From DATHBR01 sp036389955 (GTDB lineage Bacteria; Myxococcota; Myxococcia; Myxococcales; Myxococcaceae): a DNA stretch of 31,652 bases. The stretch spans positions 1 through 31,652 of the forward strand of contig DASVVJ010000571.1 in NCBI GenBank assembly GCA_036389955.1, in the 5' to 3' direction. The notes under the pieces were generated by a model. That model did no database searches. It had not been told where the DNA came from and saw nothing but the letters and a program-made list of their open reading frames with translations. This document shows, piece by piece, positions 7,448-15,776 of the stretch. Made by a program: the position numbers and the translations under genes. The stretch's first letter is position 1. Each line of letters begins with the position of its first letter.

Positions 7448-8767
7448 ATGTCGAAGTCGCTGCCGAAGACGAAGCGCACCCGGGAGGACGTGCTCACGGA
7501 GCTGCGGGCCATGCACGCGGAGGACGCGCGGTTCAAGGACGGCCGCACGTTCAGCCTCGTGTACTACGTGGACGAGGACCACTCCCGGCTGCTGCGGGAG
7601 GCTTACGGCGAGTTCATGTCGGAGAACGGGCTGTCGCCCATCGCCTTTCCCTCGCTGCGGCGCATGGAGTGCGAGGTGGTGTCCATGGCCGCGGAGCTCT
7701 TCCACGGCGATGCGGACGTGGCCGGCACGATGACCACCGGTGGCACCGAGAGCATCATGATGGTGGTGAAGGCCGCGCGGGAGTGGGCGCGCCACGAGAA
7801 GGGCATCGCCCGCCCGGAGATGATCGTCCCCACCACGGTGCACCCGGCCTTCGAGAAGGCGGCGCACTACTTCGATGTCGAGGTGCGGCACGCGGCCGTG
7901 GGCCCGGACTTCCGGGTGGACGTGCGGGAGGTGGAACGGCTCCTCACCTCGAACACGGCACTCATCGTCGGCAGCGCTCCGCCGTATCCGCACGGGGTGG
8001 TGGATCCCATCACCGAGCTGGCCGCGCTGGCGCAGGCGCGCGGGCTGTTGTGCCACGTGGACGCGTGCCTGGGCGGGTTCTTCCTGCCGTTCGCGAAGAA
8101 GCTGGGGCGGGACATTCCCCCGTTCGACTTCGAGGTGCCGGGCGTCACGTCGCTGTCGGCGGACCTGCACAAGTACGGCTACGCGGCCAAGGGGGCCTCG
8201 GTGGTGCTGTACCGCAACCGGGCGCTGCGGCGGCACCAGTTCTACACGTACGCGGACTGGCCCGGGGGTCTGTACGCCTCGCCGTCGATGACGGGCACGC
8301 GGCCGGGCGGTGCCATCGCCGCGGCCTGGGCGGTGATGCACTACCTGGGCGAGGAGGGCTACCTGGACAACGCGCGGCGCATCCTCGCGACGACGGACAA
8401 GCTCCAGGCGGGCATTCGGGCCATCCCGGGCCTGCGGGTGCTGGGCGAGCCCCACATCGGCGTGTTCGCGTTCGGCTCGGACTCGATCAACGTGTACGAG
8501 CTGGGTGATGCGATGGAGGCCCGGGGCTGGAAGCTGGACCGGCAGCAGACGCCGCCCGCGCTGCACTGCATGATCACCCCCGCGCACGAGAAGGTGGCGG
8601 ACGTGCTGCTGGCGGACCTGAAGGACTGCGCCTCGAGGCTCGCGGCGGGAGAGCCGGCGCCGGAGGGCAGCGCGGCGATGTACGGCATGGTTGGCGCCAT
8701 CCCCGAGCGCAAGCAGGTAGAGGGCTTCCTGCTGGACTTCCTCGACGGGCTGTTCGACCGCGTGTGA
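7448..8767 (+). CDS. PLP-dependent lyase/decarboxylase, sphingosine-1-phosphate lyase-like
   Basis: Predicted 439-residue fold-type I PLP enzyme. The motif SADLHKYGYAAKG places the Schiff-base lysine at residue 242. TGGTES lies upstream near residue 100 (phosphate/cofactor loop), HVDACLGGFFLPF holds the Asp that contacts the pyridine nitrogen, and STMTG-like SPSMTGTRPGG follows the lysine. This arrangement, in particular HKYGYAxKGxSVVLY, is closer to sphingosine-1-phosphate lyases (Dpl1/StSPL) than to glutamate decarboxylases, though tyrosine/aspartate decarboxylases of the MfnA type are an alternative. Myxobacteria make sphingolipids, so breaking a long-chain base phosphate into an aldehyde and phosphoethanolamine would make sense. 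No N-terminal membrane anchor. The ATG at 7448 is preceded by GGGAGG; upstream in-frame sequence overlaps the previous gene. Confidence 0.75.
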   Translation: MSKSLPKTKRTREDVLTELRAMHAEDARFKDGRTFSLVYYVDEDHSRLLREAYGEFMSENGLSPIAFPSLRRMECEVVSMAAELFHGDADVAGTMTTGGTESIMMVVKAAREWARHEKGIARPEMIVPTTVHPAFEKAAHYFDVEVRHAAVGPDFRVDVREVERLLTSNTALIVGSAPPYPHGVVDPITELAALAQARGLLCHVDACLGGFFLPFAKKLGRDIPPFDFEVPGVTSLSADLHKYGYAAKGASVVLYRNRALRRHQFYTYADWPGGLYASPSMTGTRPGGAIAAAWAVMHYLGEEGYLDNARRILATTDKLQAGIRAIPGLRVLGEPHIGVFAFGSDSINVYELGDAMEARGWKLDRQQTPPALHCMITPAHEKVADVLLADLKDCASRLAAGEPAPEGSAAMYGMVGAIPERKQVEGFLLDFLDGLFDRV

Positions 8768-9915
8768 TGGGAATGACCGTCCTCCAGGTCCTGCTCTGCG
8801 TGCTCTTCCCGGCCGCCGCCATCTGGGCAGGAGAGCGCTTCCGGGTGGCGAAGTTCTTCGGCCCGGTGACGCTCTGCTACGTGGCGGGGGTGCTCGCGGC
8901 GAACGTGCCGGGCATCCGGCTGAACGCCGGGGCCGCCATGCAGGTAAGCGAGGTGGCCGTGCCGCTGGCCATTCCGCTGCTGCTCTTCTCCACGGATGTG
9001 CGGCAGTGGCCGAGGCTGGCGCGCTCGTTGCTGCTCTCGTTCGGGGCGGCCTGCCTGGCGGCGGTGGTGGCGGCGGCCGCGGTGGGCTGGTTCTTCCGCG
9101 ACCGGACCGAGGAGTGGTGGAAGATCGCGGGCATGCTGGTGGGGGTGTACGTCGGAGGCACCGCCAACATGGCCGCCATCGGCCGCGTGCTGGAGGTGCG
9201 CAGCGAGACCTTCGTCCTGCTCAACGCGGCGGACCTGACGGCGGGCGGCGCCTACCTCATCTTCCTGCTCACCTTCGCGCAGCGGCTGTTCCTGCGCTTC
9301 ATGCCGCCCTTCACCGCCGCGGCGCACCACGATGCCTTCGAGCACCCCGGCGAGGGGCTTGGCGCGTGGACGCGGCACCACCTGCGGGACATGGGGCTGG
9401 GCTTCGCGCTCTCGGCCCTCATCGTGGGTGTGGTGGTGGCCCCGGCGATGATGATCACCGGCAAGCTCGAGGCGGGGCCGGTGCTGCTGGGCATCACCAC
9501 GCTGGGCATCCTGGCCTCGCTGTCCAAGCGGGTGCGCGCGCTGCAGGGCAGCTACGAGCTGGGCGAGTACGTGCTGCTCATCTTCTGCGTGGCCATGGGC
9601 TCGCTGGCGGACCTGCGGCTGCTGAGCGGGGGCAGCATGACGCTGTTCCTCTATGTGTGGCTGGTGATGGGCCTGGCCATCGTGATCCACGCGGCGCTCT
9701 CGGCGCTGCTGCGCATCGATGTGGACAGCATGCTCATCTGTTCGACGGCTACCATCTACGGTCCGGCGCAGATCGGCCCGGTAGCGGCGGCGCTGAAAAA
9801 CCGGGTGCTGGTGGGGCCCGGCCTGACCCTGGCGCTGGGAGGCTTCGCGTTAGGTAACTACCTGGGATTATTGACGGCCTGGGGCCTCCGGTGGCTCGGA
9901 GGAGGGGGCGGCTGA
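8767..9915 (+). CDS. DUF819 family membrane protein (putative permease)
   Basis: Predicted 382-residue polytopic membrane protein with about ten or eleven hydrophobic helices. Features such as GMLVGVYVGGTANMAAIG (about residues 124-141) and STATIYGPAQIGPVAAALKN near the C-terminus are the two conserved Gly/Asn-rich re-entrant-like motifs of DUF819 (YjcL) proteins, thought to be transporters. The start overlaps the stop of the PLP enzyme gene in TGATG, so translation is probably coupled and the two products likely serve one pathway. A GTG at 8764 is a possible alternative start. The ligand is unknown. Confidence 0.85.
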   Translation: MGMTVLQVLLCVLFPAAAIWAGERFRVAKFFGPVTLCYVAGVLAANVPGIRLNAGAAMQVSEVAVPLAIPLLLFSTDVRQWPRLARSLLLSFGAACLAAVVAAAAVGWFFRDRTEEWWKIAGMLVGVYVGGTANMAAIGRVLEVRSETFVLLNAADLTAGGAYLIFLLTFAQRLFLRFMPPFTAAAHHDAFEHPGEGLGAWTRHHLRDMGLGFALSALIVGVVVAPAMMITGKLEAGPVLLGITTLGILASLSKRVRALQGSYELGEYVLLIFCVAMGSLADLRLLSGGSMTLFLYVWLVMGLAIVIHAALSALLRIDVDSMLICSTATIYGPAQIGPVAAALKNRVLVGPGLTLALGGFALGNYLGLLTAWGLRWLGGGGG

Positions 9916-9990
9916 TCCTTTTTCCGCAACTTTGAGAATCGAGCGGCCGATAACCCCTGCATAGTCCCCTTTAGACAAGAGGTTGTTGTC

Positions 9991-10695
9991 ATGGTCGCTT
10001 CTGTTTCTTCCAACCGCGTTTCGGCTCAGACGTCTCGCACCTCCCTTCCCACCCTGCGTGAGGGCTCCCGTGGCCCCGCAGTGAGGGATCTCCAGAACAA
10101 GCTCAAGGCCGCGGGGTTCAACCCGGGCGGCGTGGACGGCGTCTTCGGGCCGAAGACGAAGGCCGCGGTGGTGGCCTTCCAGCGCGCCCAGGGCATCTCG
10201 GTGGACGGCATCGTGGGCCCCCAGACGTGGGGCAAGCTGAACCGCACGGGCGGCCCGACGCCGACCAACCCGACCACGCCGACGCAGCCGGGCGGTCCGG
10301 CCGGCCGTGGCACCGCCGAGGCCTTCGTGCAGCGGGCGCTGGCGCAGAACGGCGACCGCTACGTCTTCGGCGCGGAGACCAACCTGAACGACGCGAACCC
10401 CAACACGTTTGACTGCTCGGAGCTGGTGCAGTGGGCGGCCGCGCAGGTGGGCGTCCAGATTCCGGACGGGACGATGAACCAGCTGCCGCACATCCAGCGC
10501 AACGGCGGAAGCATGTCGGTGGAAGAGGCGCTGCGTACGCGCGGGGCGCTGCTGTTCCGGCCGGGCCACGTGGCCATCAGCCTGGGCGATGGGCGCACCA
10601 TCGAGGCCCGCGGCTCGGCGTACGGCGTGGGCATCTTCAACGCCAACGGCCGCGGCTGGACCGCGGGCGGTCGCATCCCCGGCATGCAGTACTGA
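9991..10695 (+). CDS. Peptidoglycan-binding domain + NlpC/P60 hydrolase
   Basis: Predicted 234-residue protein in two parts. Residues about 22-85 form a PG_binding_1 helical domain (VRDLQNKLKAAGF, then VDGVFGPKTKAAVVAFQ). A Pro/Thr linker (86-105) leads to an NlpC/P60-type cysteine peptidase domain with the catalytic Cys in DCSELVQWA (C142) and His in RPGHVAISLG (H193). The third polar position, about 12 residues on, seems to be Glu (TIEARG) instead of His/Asn/Gln. It would cleave peptide stems of cell-wall peptidoglycan. There is no obvious signal peptide: the N-terminus is Ser/Thr/Val-rich and uncharged. It may act after lysis or leave by a non-Sec route. The ATG at 9991 has AGAGG upstream. 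Confidence 0.85.
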   Translation: MVASVSSNRVSAQTSRTSLPTLREGSRGPAVRDLQNKLKAAGFNPGGVDGVFGPKTKAAVVAFQRAQGISVDGIVGPQTWGKLNRTGGPTPTNPTTPTQPGGPAGRGTAEAFVQRALAQNGDRYVFGAETNLNDANPNTFDCSELVQWAAAQVGVQIPDGTMNQLPHIQRNGGSMSVEEALRTRGALLFRPGHVAISLGDGRTIEARGSAYGVGIFNANGRGWTAGGRIPGMQY

Positions 10696-10710
10696 GCCCG
10701 CACCGCCGAG

Positions 10711-10738
10711 CGGGACGCCCGGAGTGACGGGCGTCCCG
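10711..10738. terminator. Perfect 11-bp GC hairpin between convergent genes
   Basis: CGGGACGCCCG (10711-10721) and its exact complement at 10728-10738 flank a 6-base loop. It begins 16 bases after the NlpC gene stop and ends 13 bases before the stop of the convergent gene, so it probably ends transcripts from both sides. No U-tract, as is common in such high-GC genomes. Confidence 0.7.
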
Positions 10739-10750
10739 AGGCGGGCCTTC

Positions 10751-11209
10751 TCAGGGGCGCTTGAGCAGCGTGAGCACCTGAGTGAATGTCCTGTCCCCAT
10801 TGGGCGTGGTAGCCAGCACACCGCTCACCCCCAGGTAGGCACCCGTGCCACCAATGATGGGGATGAACGAGGTGCCGGTCTCCGCCTCCCGGCCCGCGAC
10901 GGTGATGGTGCCGTCGGTCAGGGTGAGCGTCCACTGGCACTCGCTGAACTGGCCAGGCAGCGTCCGGACGCAGTAGCCGCTGTTGGAGCCGATGTTCTGA
11001 CGGGCCTCATTGAACAGGGGCTGGTCGAACACGAACATGTCTCCCGGCGAGTCCCCTGGCGCGCCCAGGTCCACCGGTGAGGCAATGCCGCTGCGGGCAT
11101 CCGCGATGGTGGTCAGCGTGTTGGGCTCCTCCGCATGGGCGTTGGAGCAGCTCAGCATCTGCGCGGCGGAAGCCGCGGTGAGAACAGCCATCAGGATGGC
11201 CTGGCGCAT
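10751..11209 (-). CDS. Secreted allene-oxide-cyclase-like/dirigent-type barrel protein
   Basis: Predicted 152-residue exported protein. The N-terminus has a signal peptide (hydrophobic core, likely cleavage after SNAHA near residue 26; a Cys at 21 makes a lipoprotein possible but the lipobox is poor). The mature part has the strand pattern of the allene oxide cyclase/dirigent barrel: FVFDQPLFNE, a CVRT-x-CQWTLTLTDGTITVAG stretch, and IIGGTGAYLGVSGVL, the Gly-rich turn typical of these families. Two cysteines (in GYCVRT and SECQW) resemble a conserved disulfide. Bacterial members have no proven reaction. The ATG at 11209 has GGAGA upstream. Confidence 0.7.
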   Translation of the reverse strand: MRQAILMAVLTAASAAQMLSCSNAHAEEPNTLTTIADARSGIASPVDLGAPGDSPGDMFVFDQPLFNEARQNIGSNSGYCVRTLPGQFSECQWTLTLTDGTITVAGREAETGTSFIPIIGGTGAYLGVSGVLATTPNGDRTFTQVLTLLKRP

Positions 11210-11304
11210 CTTATTTCTCCGTGGGATTGGCTCTCGTGGAGCCGGTGGGCCCGGTTTCGCAGAGCGCCGAGGGCTTTAGCAACTGCCAGGTGCAGGCCGT
11301 GCGG

Positions 11305-11336
11305 TCGGCTGGGCACAGGCCCGTGTGCCCAGCCGA
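11305..11336 (-). terminator. Perfect 13-bp hairpin after the DNRLRE/propeller gene
   Basis: TCGGCTGGGCACA (11305-11317) pairs exactly with 11324-11336 around a 6-base loop. It starts 14 bases beyond the stop of the leftward 813-residue gene, the right place for its terminator. Confidence 0.65.
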
Positions 11337-11349
11337 GGCATCGTCCACG

Positions 11350-13791
11350 CTACGGCGCGAGCCGGAGGAACATCACATCCGATTCCCCACGCAGCGCCCG
11401 CGTCGCGCCGTCATGCTCGAAGGGCCCCGTGAGGTTGCCCCCCAGCACGACGCCGTTGCCCGCGGCCAGTCCGGTCACCAGGAAGTCGGGATCGAGCGCC
11501 CGTGACCAGCGGTGCGTGCCGTCGGCCAGCATGCGCACCACCCAGTGGTACCCAGTGTCCGTTCCCAGCTCTCCGCCCCCGAGGTTCACCGGGTTGAACG
11601 CGAAGCCGGAGACGATCAGGTCCGTCCCGTCATAGGCCAGGGCCGAGGCGCTCAGGCCGCGGCGGATCCAGACATCGCCTCCGTTGGTCTGGACGACGCC
11701 GGTGAAGGGCTCAGTGTCTTCATACTCCGGCGGAGCGATCTCATAGCGTGTACCGGCGAAGTCGAAAGCCCCGCCGAAAGAGCCTGAGAAGGCGAGCCTG
11801 AGCCCGTCACCGTTCACCGCGATGCGGTAGATGCCGCCGTGGGACTCGCGATAGACCTTCTTCCAGGCCAGCTGCCCGCCTGCGGTGTATCGGGCGACGA
11901 AGGGCATGTGCCAGGTGCCGCCCTTTTCCCCGTCCCCCAGGTCCGTGTGCGGAGAGACGTACCCCGACAGGTAGATGTTGCCCTGAGCATCCGTCGCGAC
12001 GTCGTAGCCCCGGCTCCTGCGCGTGTAGCTGGACTCGGTGTAGCCCTTGGACCAGGCGTGGTTGCCCTCCCAGTCGAACTTCACCAGGAACATGGCGCCC
12101 TCTTCGTCGTCGTAGAGCGGTGCGTTGGACTGGAGCATGCCGCCTCCCAGGTCCATCCGGCCGTAGAAGGCGCCGGTGATGATCGCGCTGCCCTGCGCAT
12201 CGGTCGCGATCCCCAGCGGGAAGACGGGGACACGCTCCAGGCCCTCCGGACCGTTCTGCCAGGCCGAGAAGCCACGCACCCAGGTGGTGGCGCCGCCCGG
12301 GCTCAGCTTCAGCACGTACAAGGAGGAGCTGCCCGTCTCCGCAATGGGACCGTTTCCAAAGTCGGGGTTGCCGTCATAGGTGCCGGTGATCAGCACGTTG
12401 CCCAGCGAAGTGACGGCCAGCTCCTCGATGCGGATGGCCTGCGGGAAAGTGCGGACCCACACCACGGTCCCGTCCGGGCGGTAGCGGACCACGAACTGCC
12501 GCCGGTCGGAGAACGAGCCGCCGCCGATGGTCGCGCCGGGCTTGGCCCACCCCAGGGCCACGATGTCGCCGTCCGCGGTGGTGGCCAGCCGGCCCAGGGA
12601 CTCGCTGCCGGTGCCTCCATCGTGGATCAGGTTGCGCGTGCCGCCGCTGCCCGTGCCCCGGTAGGTGCAGAACGGCGGCGTCTCGAACTCGACCTCGAGC
12701 CGGGGCGTGTAATCGACGTAAGCGGTGCCATGCGGTTGATCCCGCGAGATGAACTCCACGCCATCCGTGGAGGTCGGCATCAGGGCGAAGCGGGCAATGC
12801 CCTCGCGCACGGCCGCCGTCACGTCGTAGTGCACCCAGGTGTTGGCGCGGATGGCGCCCGCGTCCGACAGCACCGGCCCGGTTGGAGACGGGCGGGTGTT
12901 CCAGCTGTGCTGCGGATAGCTGTTAATGGGCGTCGAGCGGTACACCGCTGGACCATCCGAGGTCGCGTCCGCGGCGTAGAGCGAGAGCGTGGCGCGCCGG
13001 ACGGTATGCGTGGAGTAGACGCCGCTGAACGACACGAACCCTTCCTGCCGGGGGGAGGCGTCCACCTTCACCGTCGAGGAATAGTGGAAGGTGGACGTGG
13101 GGTATGCCTGCTCGACGTGGATGTCATCCCAGAGGTACGCCTGCTCCAGGTACACGTCCGTGCGAGCCATGCAGTCGGTGGGAGTCGGAAAGCCCGTGGA
13201 CTTCAGCTCGACGACCAGCTGAGGACGCAGGGACGTGCTCGAGCTCTCACGAGCGTGGAACGACGCACCGTCGCTCGAGGTGGGAATGAGGGCGAAGGAG
13301 ATCTCTCCGTCCCGCTGGACAGCGGAGGTGACGTCCCACTCCACCCAGGTGCCCGCGGCGTAGGCCCCCTTGTCAGCGAGCACGCCGCCGGACAGCGCGG
13401 GACGGTTGTTCCAGACGACGCCCGTCTCCGTCCAGCCATTCTGGGCCTGGTAGACGGCGGGCCCGTCGGAGGTGCTGTCCAGGGCGTACAGCCTCAGCCT
13501 GGCGGACTGCACGCGATCCGAGATGCCCGCCAGGGAGAACTTGAGGAAGGCCTGCTGGTGGGGCGAGAGGTCCGCATCGAGATGGCTCGTCGCGTAGTTC
13601 GCTGCGGGAGCCGTCTGGTCTACCCGGGCATCCGCGATCGGCGCGAACACCTTCGTTTCGGCCAGAGCAGAACTCAGCTGCCCGATTTCCATTGCCGCCT
13701 CGTGTGGCTCCTCCGGTCCCGCGCAATGGAGCAGTCCCGGTGTTCCCAACAGCACCAGCCCTAGCCACGCCCCTCCCCTCCCGATCCGCAT
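11350..13791 (-). CDS. Large secreted protein: two DNRLRE domains + beta-propeller
   Basis: Predicted 813-residue exported protein. A signal peptide ends at a Cys (residue 23, GLLHC), so it may be a lipoprotein although the -1 residue is unusual. Residues about 45-200 and 205-370 are two copies of a DNRLRE/CBM96-like jelly roll. Each shows ADARV or DIHVEQAYP-type starts, a QQAFLKFSL or QEGFVSFSG strand, LRLYALDSTSDGPAVY or LSLYAADATSDGPAVY, a W-N-RP motif, and a WVEWDVTSAV or WVHYDVTAAV strand. From about 385 on, repeats of the form G-x-x-x-x-[TS]G-x-[FY] with D[LF]GGG or DLGDG turns make a propeller (SBBP-like). It is probably a surface or matrix protein binding polysaccharide or protein. 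The ATG at 13791 is preceded by GGAGGG. Confidence 0.85.
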   Translation of the reverse strand: MRIGRGGAWLGLVLLGTPGLLHCAGPEEPHEAAMEIGQLSSALAETKVFAPIADARVDQTAPAANYATSHLDADLSPHQQAFLKFSLAGISDRVQSARLRLYALDSTSDGPAVYQAQNGWTETGVVWNNRPALSGGVLADKGAYAAGTWVEWDVTSAVQRDGEISFALIPTSSDGASFHARESSSTSLRPQLVVELKSTGFPTPTDCMARTDVYLEQAYLWDDIHVEQAYPTSTFHYSSTVKVDASPRQEGFVSFSGVYSTHTVRRATLSLYAADATSDGPAVYRSTPINSYPQHSWNTRPSPTGPVLSDAGAIRANTWVHYDVTAAVREGIARFALMPTSTDGVEFISRDQPHGTAYVDYTPRLEVEFETPPFCTYRGTGSGGTRNLIHDGGTGSESLGRLATTADGDIVALGWAKPGATIGGGSFSDRRQFVVRYRPDGTVVWVRTFPQAIRIEELAVTSLGNVLITGTYDGNPDFGNGPIAETGSSSLYVLKLSPGGATTWVRGFSAWQNGPEGLERVPVFPLGIATDAQGSAIITGAFYGRMDLGGGMLQSNAPLYDDEEGAMFLVKFDWEGNHAWSKGYTESSYTRRSRGYDVATDAQGNIYLSGYVSPHTDLGDGEKGGTWHMPFVARYTAGGQLAWKKVYRESHGGIYRIAVNGDGLRLAFSGSFGGAFDFAGTRYEIAPPEYEDTEPFTGVVQTNGGDVWIRRGLSASALAYDGTDLIVSGFAFNPVNLGGGELGTDTGYHWVVRMLADGTHRWSRALDPDFLVTGLAAGNGVVLGGNLTGPFEHDGATRALRGESDVMFLRLAP

Positions 13792-13981
13792 GACACCCTC
13801 CTGTTGATTCCGGTGGGAAGCCTGCAGGGCACATGCCGGGAGCCAGGCACCGTGGAAGGGAAGGGGTGTTACCCGAAGAGAGCAGCCGCTTGCCCCTGAT
13901 CACCGCGAGCACGGGGCAGGGTGGGTACTCCAGGGGACTTCATGCGAAAGCGACTAGTATCCGGACCGATAGGAGCGAAAC

Positions 13982-15088
13982 ATGAGGGGAGTCGAGAGTA
14001 CGGTGAAGTGGATGGGTCGAGCCTTCCTGCTCACGCTGGGACTGGCCGGGTGTGCGTCGAACTCCTCCCAGCAGCCGCAGCCGTCGGACGTGCCGCCTGC
14101 GTCACGAGGCACAGCGCCGGAGCAGTCCGTTACCCTCCTGCCGCTCGGGGGGCCGCTTCAGAGTGAGAACGCCGAACTCTCCGGCCTTGCCTGGTACGGA
14201 GAGCACCTCGTCATGCTGCCGCAGTATCCGGGCTGGGATAAGTCCGACGCTCCCTGCCTCTACACCGTTTCGAAAGCGGACGTCCTCGCCCGGCTCGAGC
14301 ACACCGCGTCAGAGCCGCTCGTGCCGCGCTGCATCCGGTTCGACAGCAGCGGCATCGAGAAGAACATCTCCGGGTTCGAAGGCTATGAGGCCATCCAGTT
14401 CGCCGGGGACCAGGCGTATCTGACCGTGGAGACCCGCCAAGGCACTGGAAAGGGCGTCCTTGTGACCGGCCGCATCGCGTCGGATCTGAGTGTGCTGAAG
14501 CTCGAGGCCGCGCCGCAGGCCGAGCTGCCCCTGCCGTCCGATGTGTCCAACGCGGGCTTCGAGACGCTGGTGGTAGGCGAGGACCGGGTGCTGGCGCTGT
14601 ACGAGGCCAACGGGGCCAACGTGAACCGGGCCCCCATCGCCGAGAGCTTCACCCGTTCGCTCGTTTCAACTGGGAAGCTCCCCTTTCCTTCGATTGAGCA
14701 CCGCATCACCGATGCCACCACCTTGGACGCGGATGGCCGGTTCTGGGTGATGAACTACAGCTTTCCGGGGACCTCTCGCGCCTATAAGCCGGCGCCGGAT
14801 CCTCTCCTGACCCGGTACGGCACTGGCGCAACCCATGCGCAGAAGCCTCAGGTGGAGCGGCTCATCGAGCTTCAGGTGCAGCCCACCGGCATCGTGCTCA
14901 CGGATCGGCCTCCCCTGCAGTTCCAACTTTCCGGCGAGGCGGCACGGAACTGGGAGGGCGTGGTGCGGCTGGATGAGCGGGGCTTTCTGCTTGTGACCGA
15001 CAAGTTTCCCCGGACGCTGCTCGGCTTCGTGCCTGGGCCCGGGTCCTCCGCCGCGGGGACACCGCCCGTGTCCGCTGCGGCTCCGTGA
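13982..15088 (+). CDS. Lipoprotein, esterase-like activity of phytase / SdiA-regulated-like propeller
   Basis: Predicted 368-residue lipoprotein with lipobox LAGC (Cys 24) and a Ser/Gln/Pro linker. The mature part starts with ENAELSGLAWYGEHLVML. It later has EGYEAIQFAGDQAYLTVE, SNAGFETLVVGEDRVLALYEANG and NWEGVVRLDERGFLLVTDKFPRTLLGFV. These are the repeated E-[AG]-h-x-h / D-x-h-h-h-x-[DE] strands of propellers annotated as esterase-like activity of phytase or SdiA-regulated. No catalytic residues can be assigned. The ATG at 13982 has AGGAG seven bases upstream. It is divergent from the DNRLRE gene, and its stop overlaps a possible GTG start of the next gene. Confidence 0.7.
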   Translation: MRGVESTVKWMGRAFLLTLGLAGCASNSSQQPQPSDVPPASRGTAPEQSVTLLPLGGPLQSENAELSGLAWYGEHLVMLPQYPGWDKSDAPCLYTVSKADVLARLEHTASEPLVPRCIRFDSSGIEKNISGFEGYEAIQFAGDQAYLTVETRQGTGKGVLVTGRIASDLSVLKLEAAPQAELPLPSDVSNAGFETLVVGEDRVLALYEANGANVNRAPIAESFTRSLVSTGKLPFPSIEHRITDATTLDADGRFWVMNYSFPGTSRAYKPAPDPLLTRYGTGATHAQKPQVERLIELQVQPTGIVLTDRPPLQFQLSGEAARNWEGVVRLDERGFLLVTDKFPRTLLGFVPGPGSSAAGTPPVSAAAP

Positions 15089-15102
15089 CCAGGACAGCGC
15101 CG

Positions 15103-15696
15103 ATGGATGTCACCTGGCAGCAGGCGCTGAAGAACCCGGACTTCTGGTGGTGGTACTGGATGGCCGAAGGATGGGAAGCCCACCAGAAGATCGCCAAGCC
15201 GCAAGAGGCGCTGCGCTTCGGGCACCCAGGCCAGGGCTTGGGGCTGGTGCTCGAAGTCAGCGAGTATGAGCGCACGCTCTACCTCGAGCACCCGAGGCTG
15301 TCCGAACCGGCTCAGCTGGGCTGGCTGGACGATGCACATTGGCATCCTGACGTTCTGCGCTGGGAGGAAACGGTTCGTGCTGCTGAACGCTTAATCGGAG
15401 GGGCGTCGGCACCTCTGCGGCGGAGCGAGGCACTGCTGCTCCTCGCCGTCTTCACGCCCGTCACTCGCACGGATGACCGCGAGCAGGTGACTCGGCTCCT
15501 CGATGCCGCTGCCGTGGAGGTCGGCGTCCCTGCGCTGGTTCACGATCTGATCCACTTCCACGCGTCGAACGCTTCCGATGCGGAGTGGCGCTGCGATGAC
15601 GGCAGGTGGGTCATCTTGGGAGAGGTCTACTCACTGCGCGATCCACGCAACCGTTCATTTCCGTTCCTGGAGCTTCAGGAACTGAGTTCCAGCTGA
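15103..15696 (+). CDS. Hypothetical protein, Trp-rich N-terminus
   Basis: Predicted 197-residue soluble protein that I do not recognise. The N-terminus (MDVTWQQALKNPDFWWWYWMAEGWEA) is extremely rich in Trp; the rest is an acidic alpha/beta-like protein without signal or membrane span, ending in FPFLELQEL. A GTG at 15085 overlapping the upstream stop (GTGA) would add six residues. The ATG at 15103 has AGGA eight bases upstream and looks better. Base composition at this gene's wobble positions is slightly less GC-biased than in its neighbours. Likely co-transcribed with the lipoprotein. Confidence 0.6.
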   Translation: MDVTWQQALKNPDFWWWYWMAEGWEAHQKIAKPQEALRFGHPGQGLGLVLEVSEYERTLYLEHPRLSEPAQLGWLDDAHWHPDVLRWEETVRAAERLIGGASAPLRRSEALLLLAVFTPVTRTDDREQVTRLLDAAAVEVGVPALVHDLIHFHASNASDAEWRCDDGRWVILGEVYSLRDPRNRSFPFLELQELSSS

Positions 15697-15776
15697 CGTC
15701 TGGCTTCGGGCGTCTTCCTTTGGCCTCCGGGCAACGTGCGCAACCAGGTCAGACCAGCCTCATGCCCGGTGCTTAG

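Noticed and set aside
11839..13764. Long open frame on the plus strand opposite the DNRLRE/propeller gene
   Set aside because: High-GC codon bias leaves the antisense frame free of stops. Its product is Arg/Gly/Val-rich and domain-free, while the minus frame has a signal peptide, domain repeats and a strong ribosome-binding site.
13930..13981. TAGTAT at 13955-13960 as a -10 box for the phytase-like lipoprotein
   Set aside because: No acceptable -35 box at the right spacing; not listed as a promoter.
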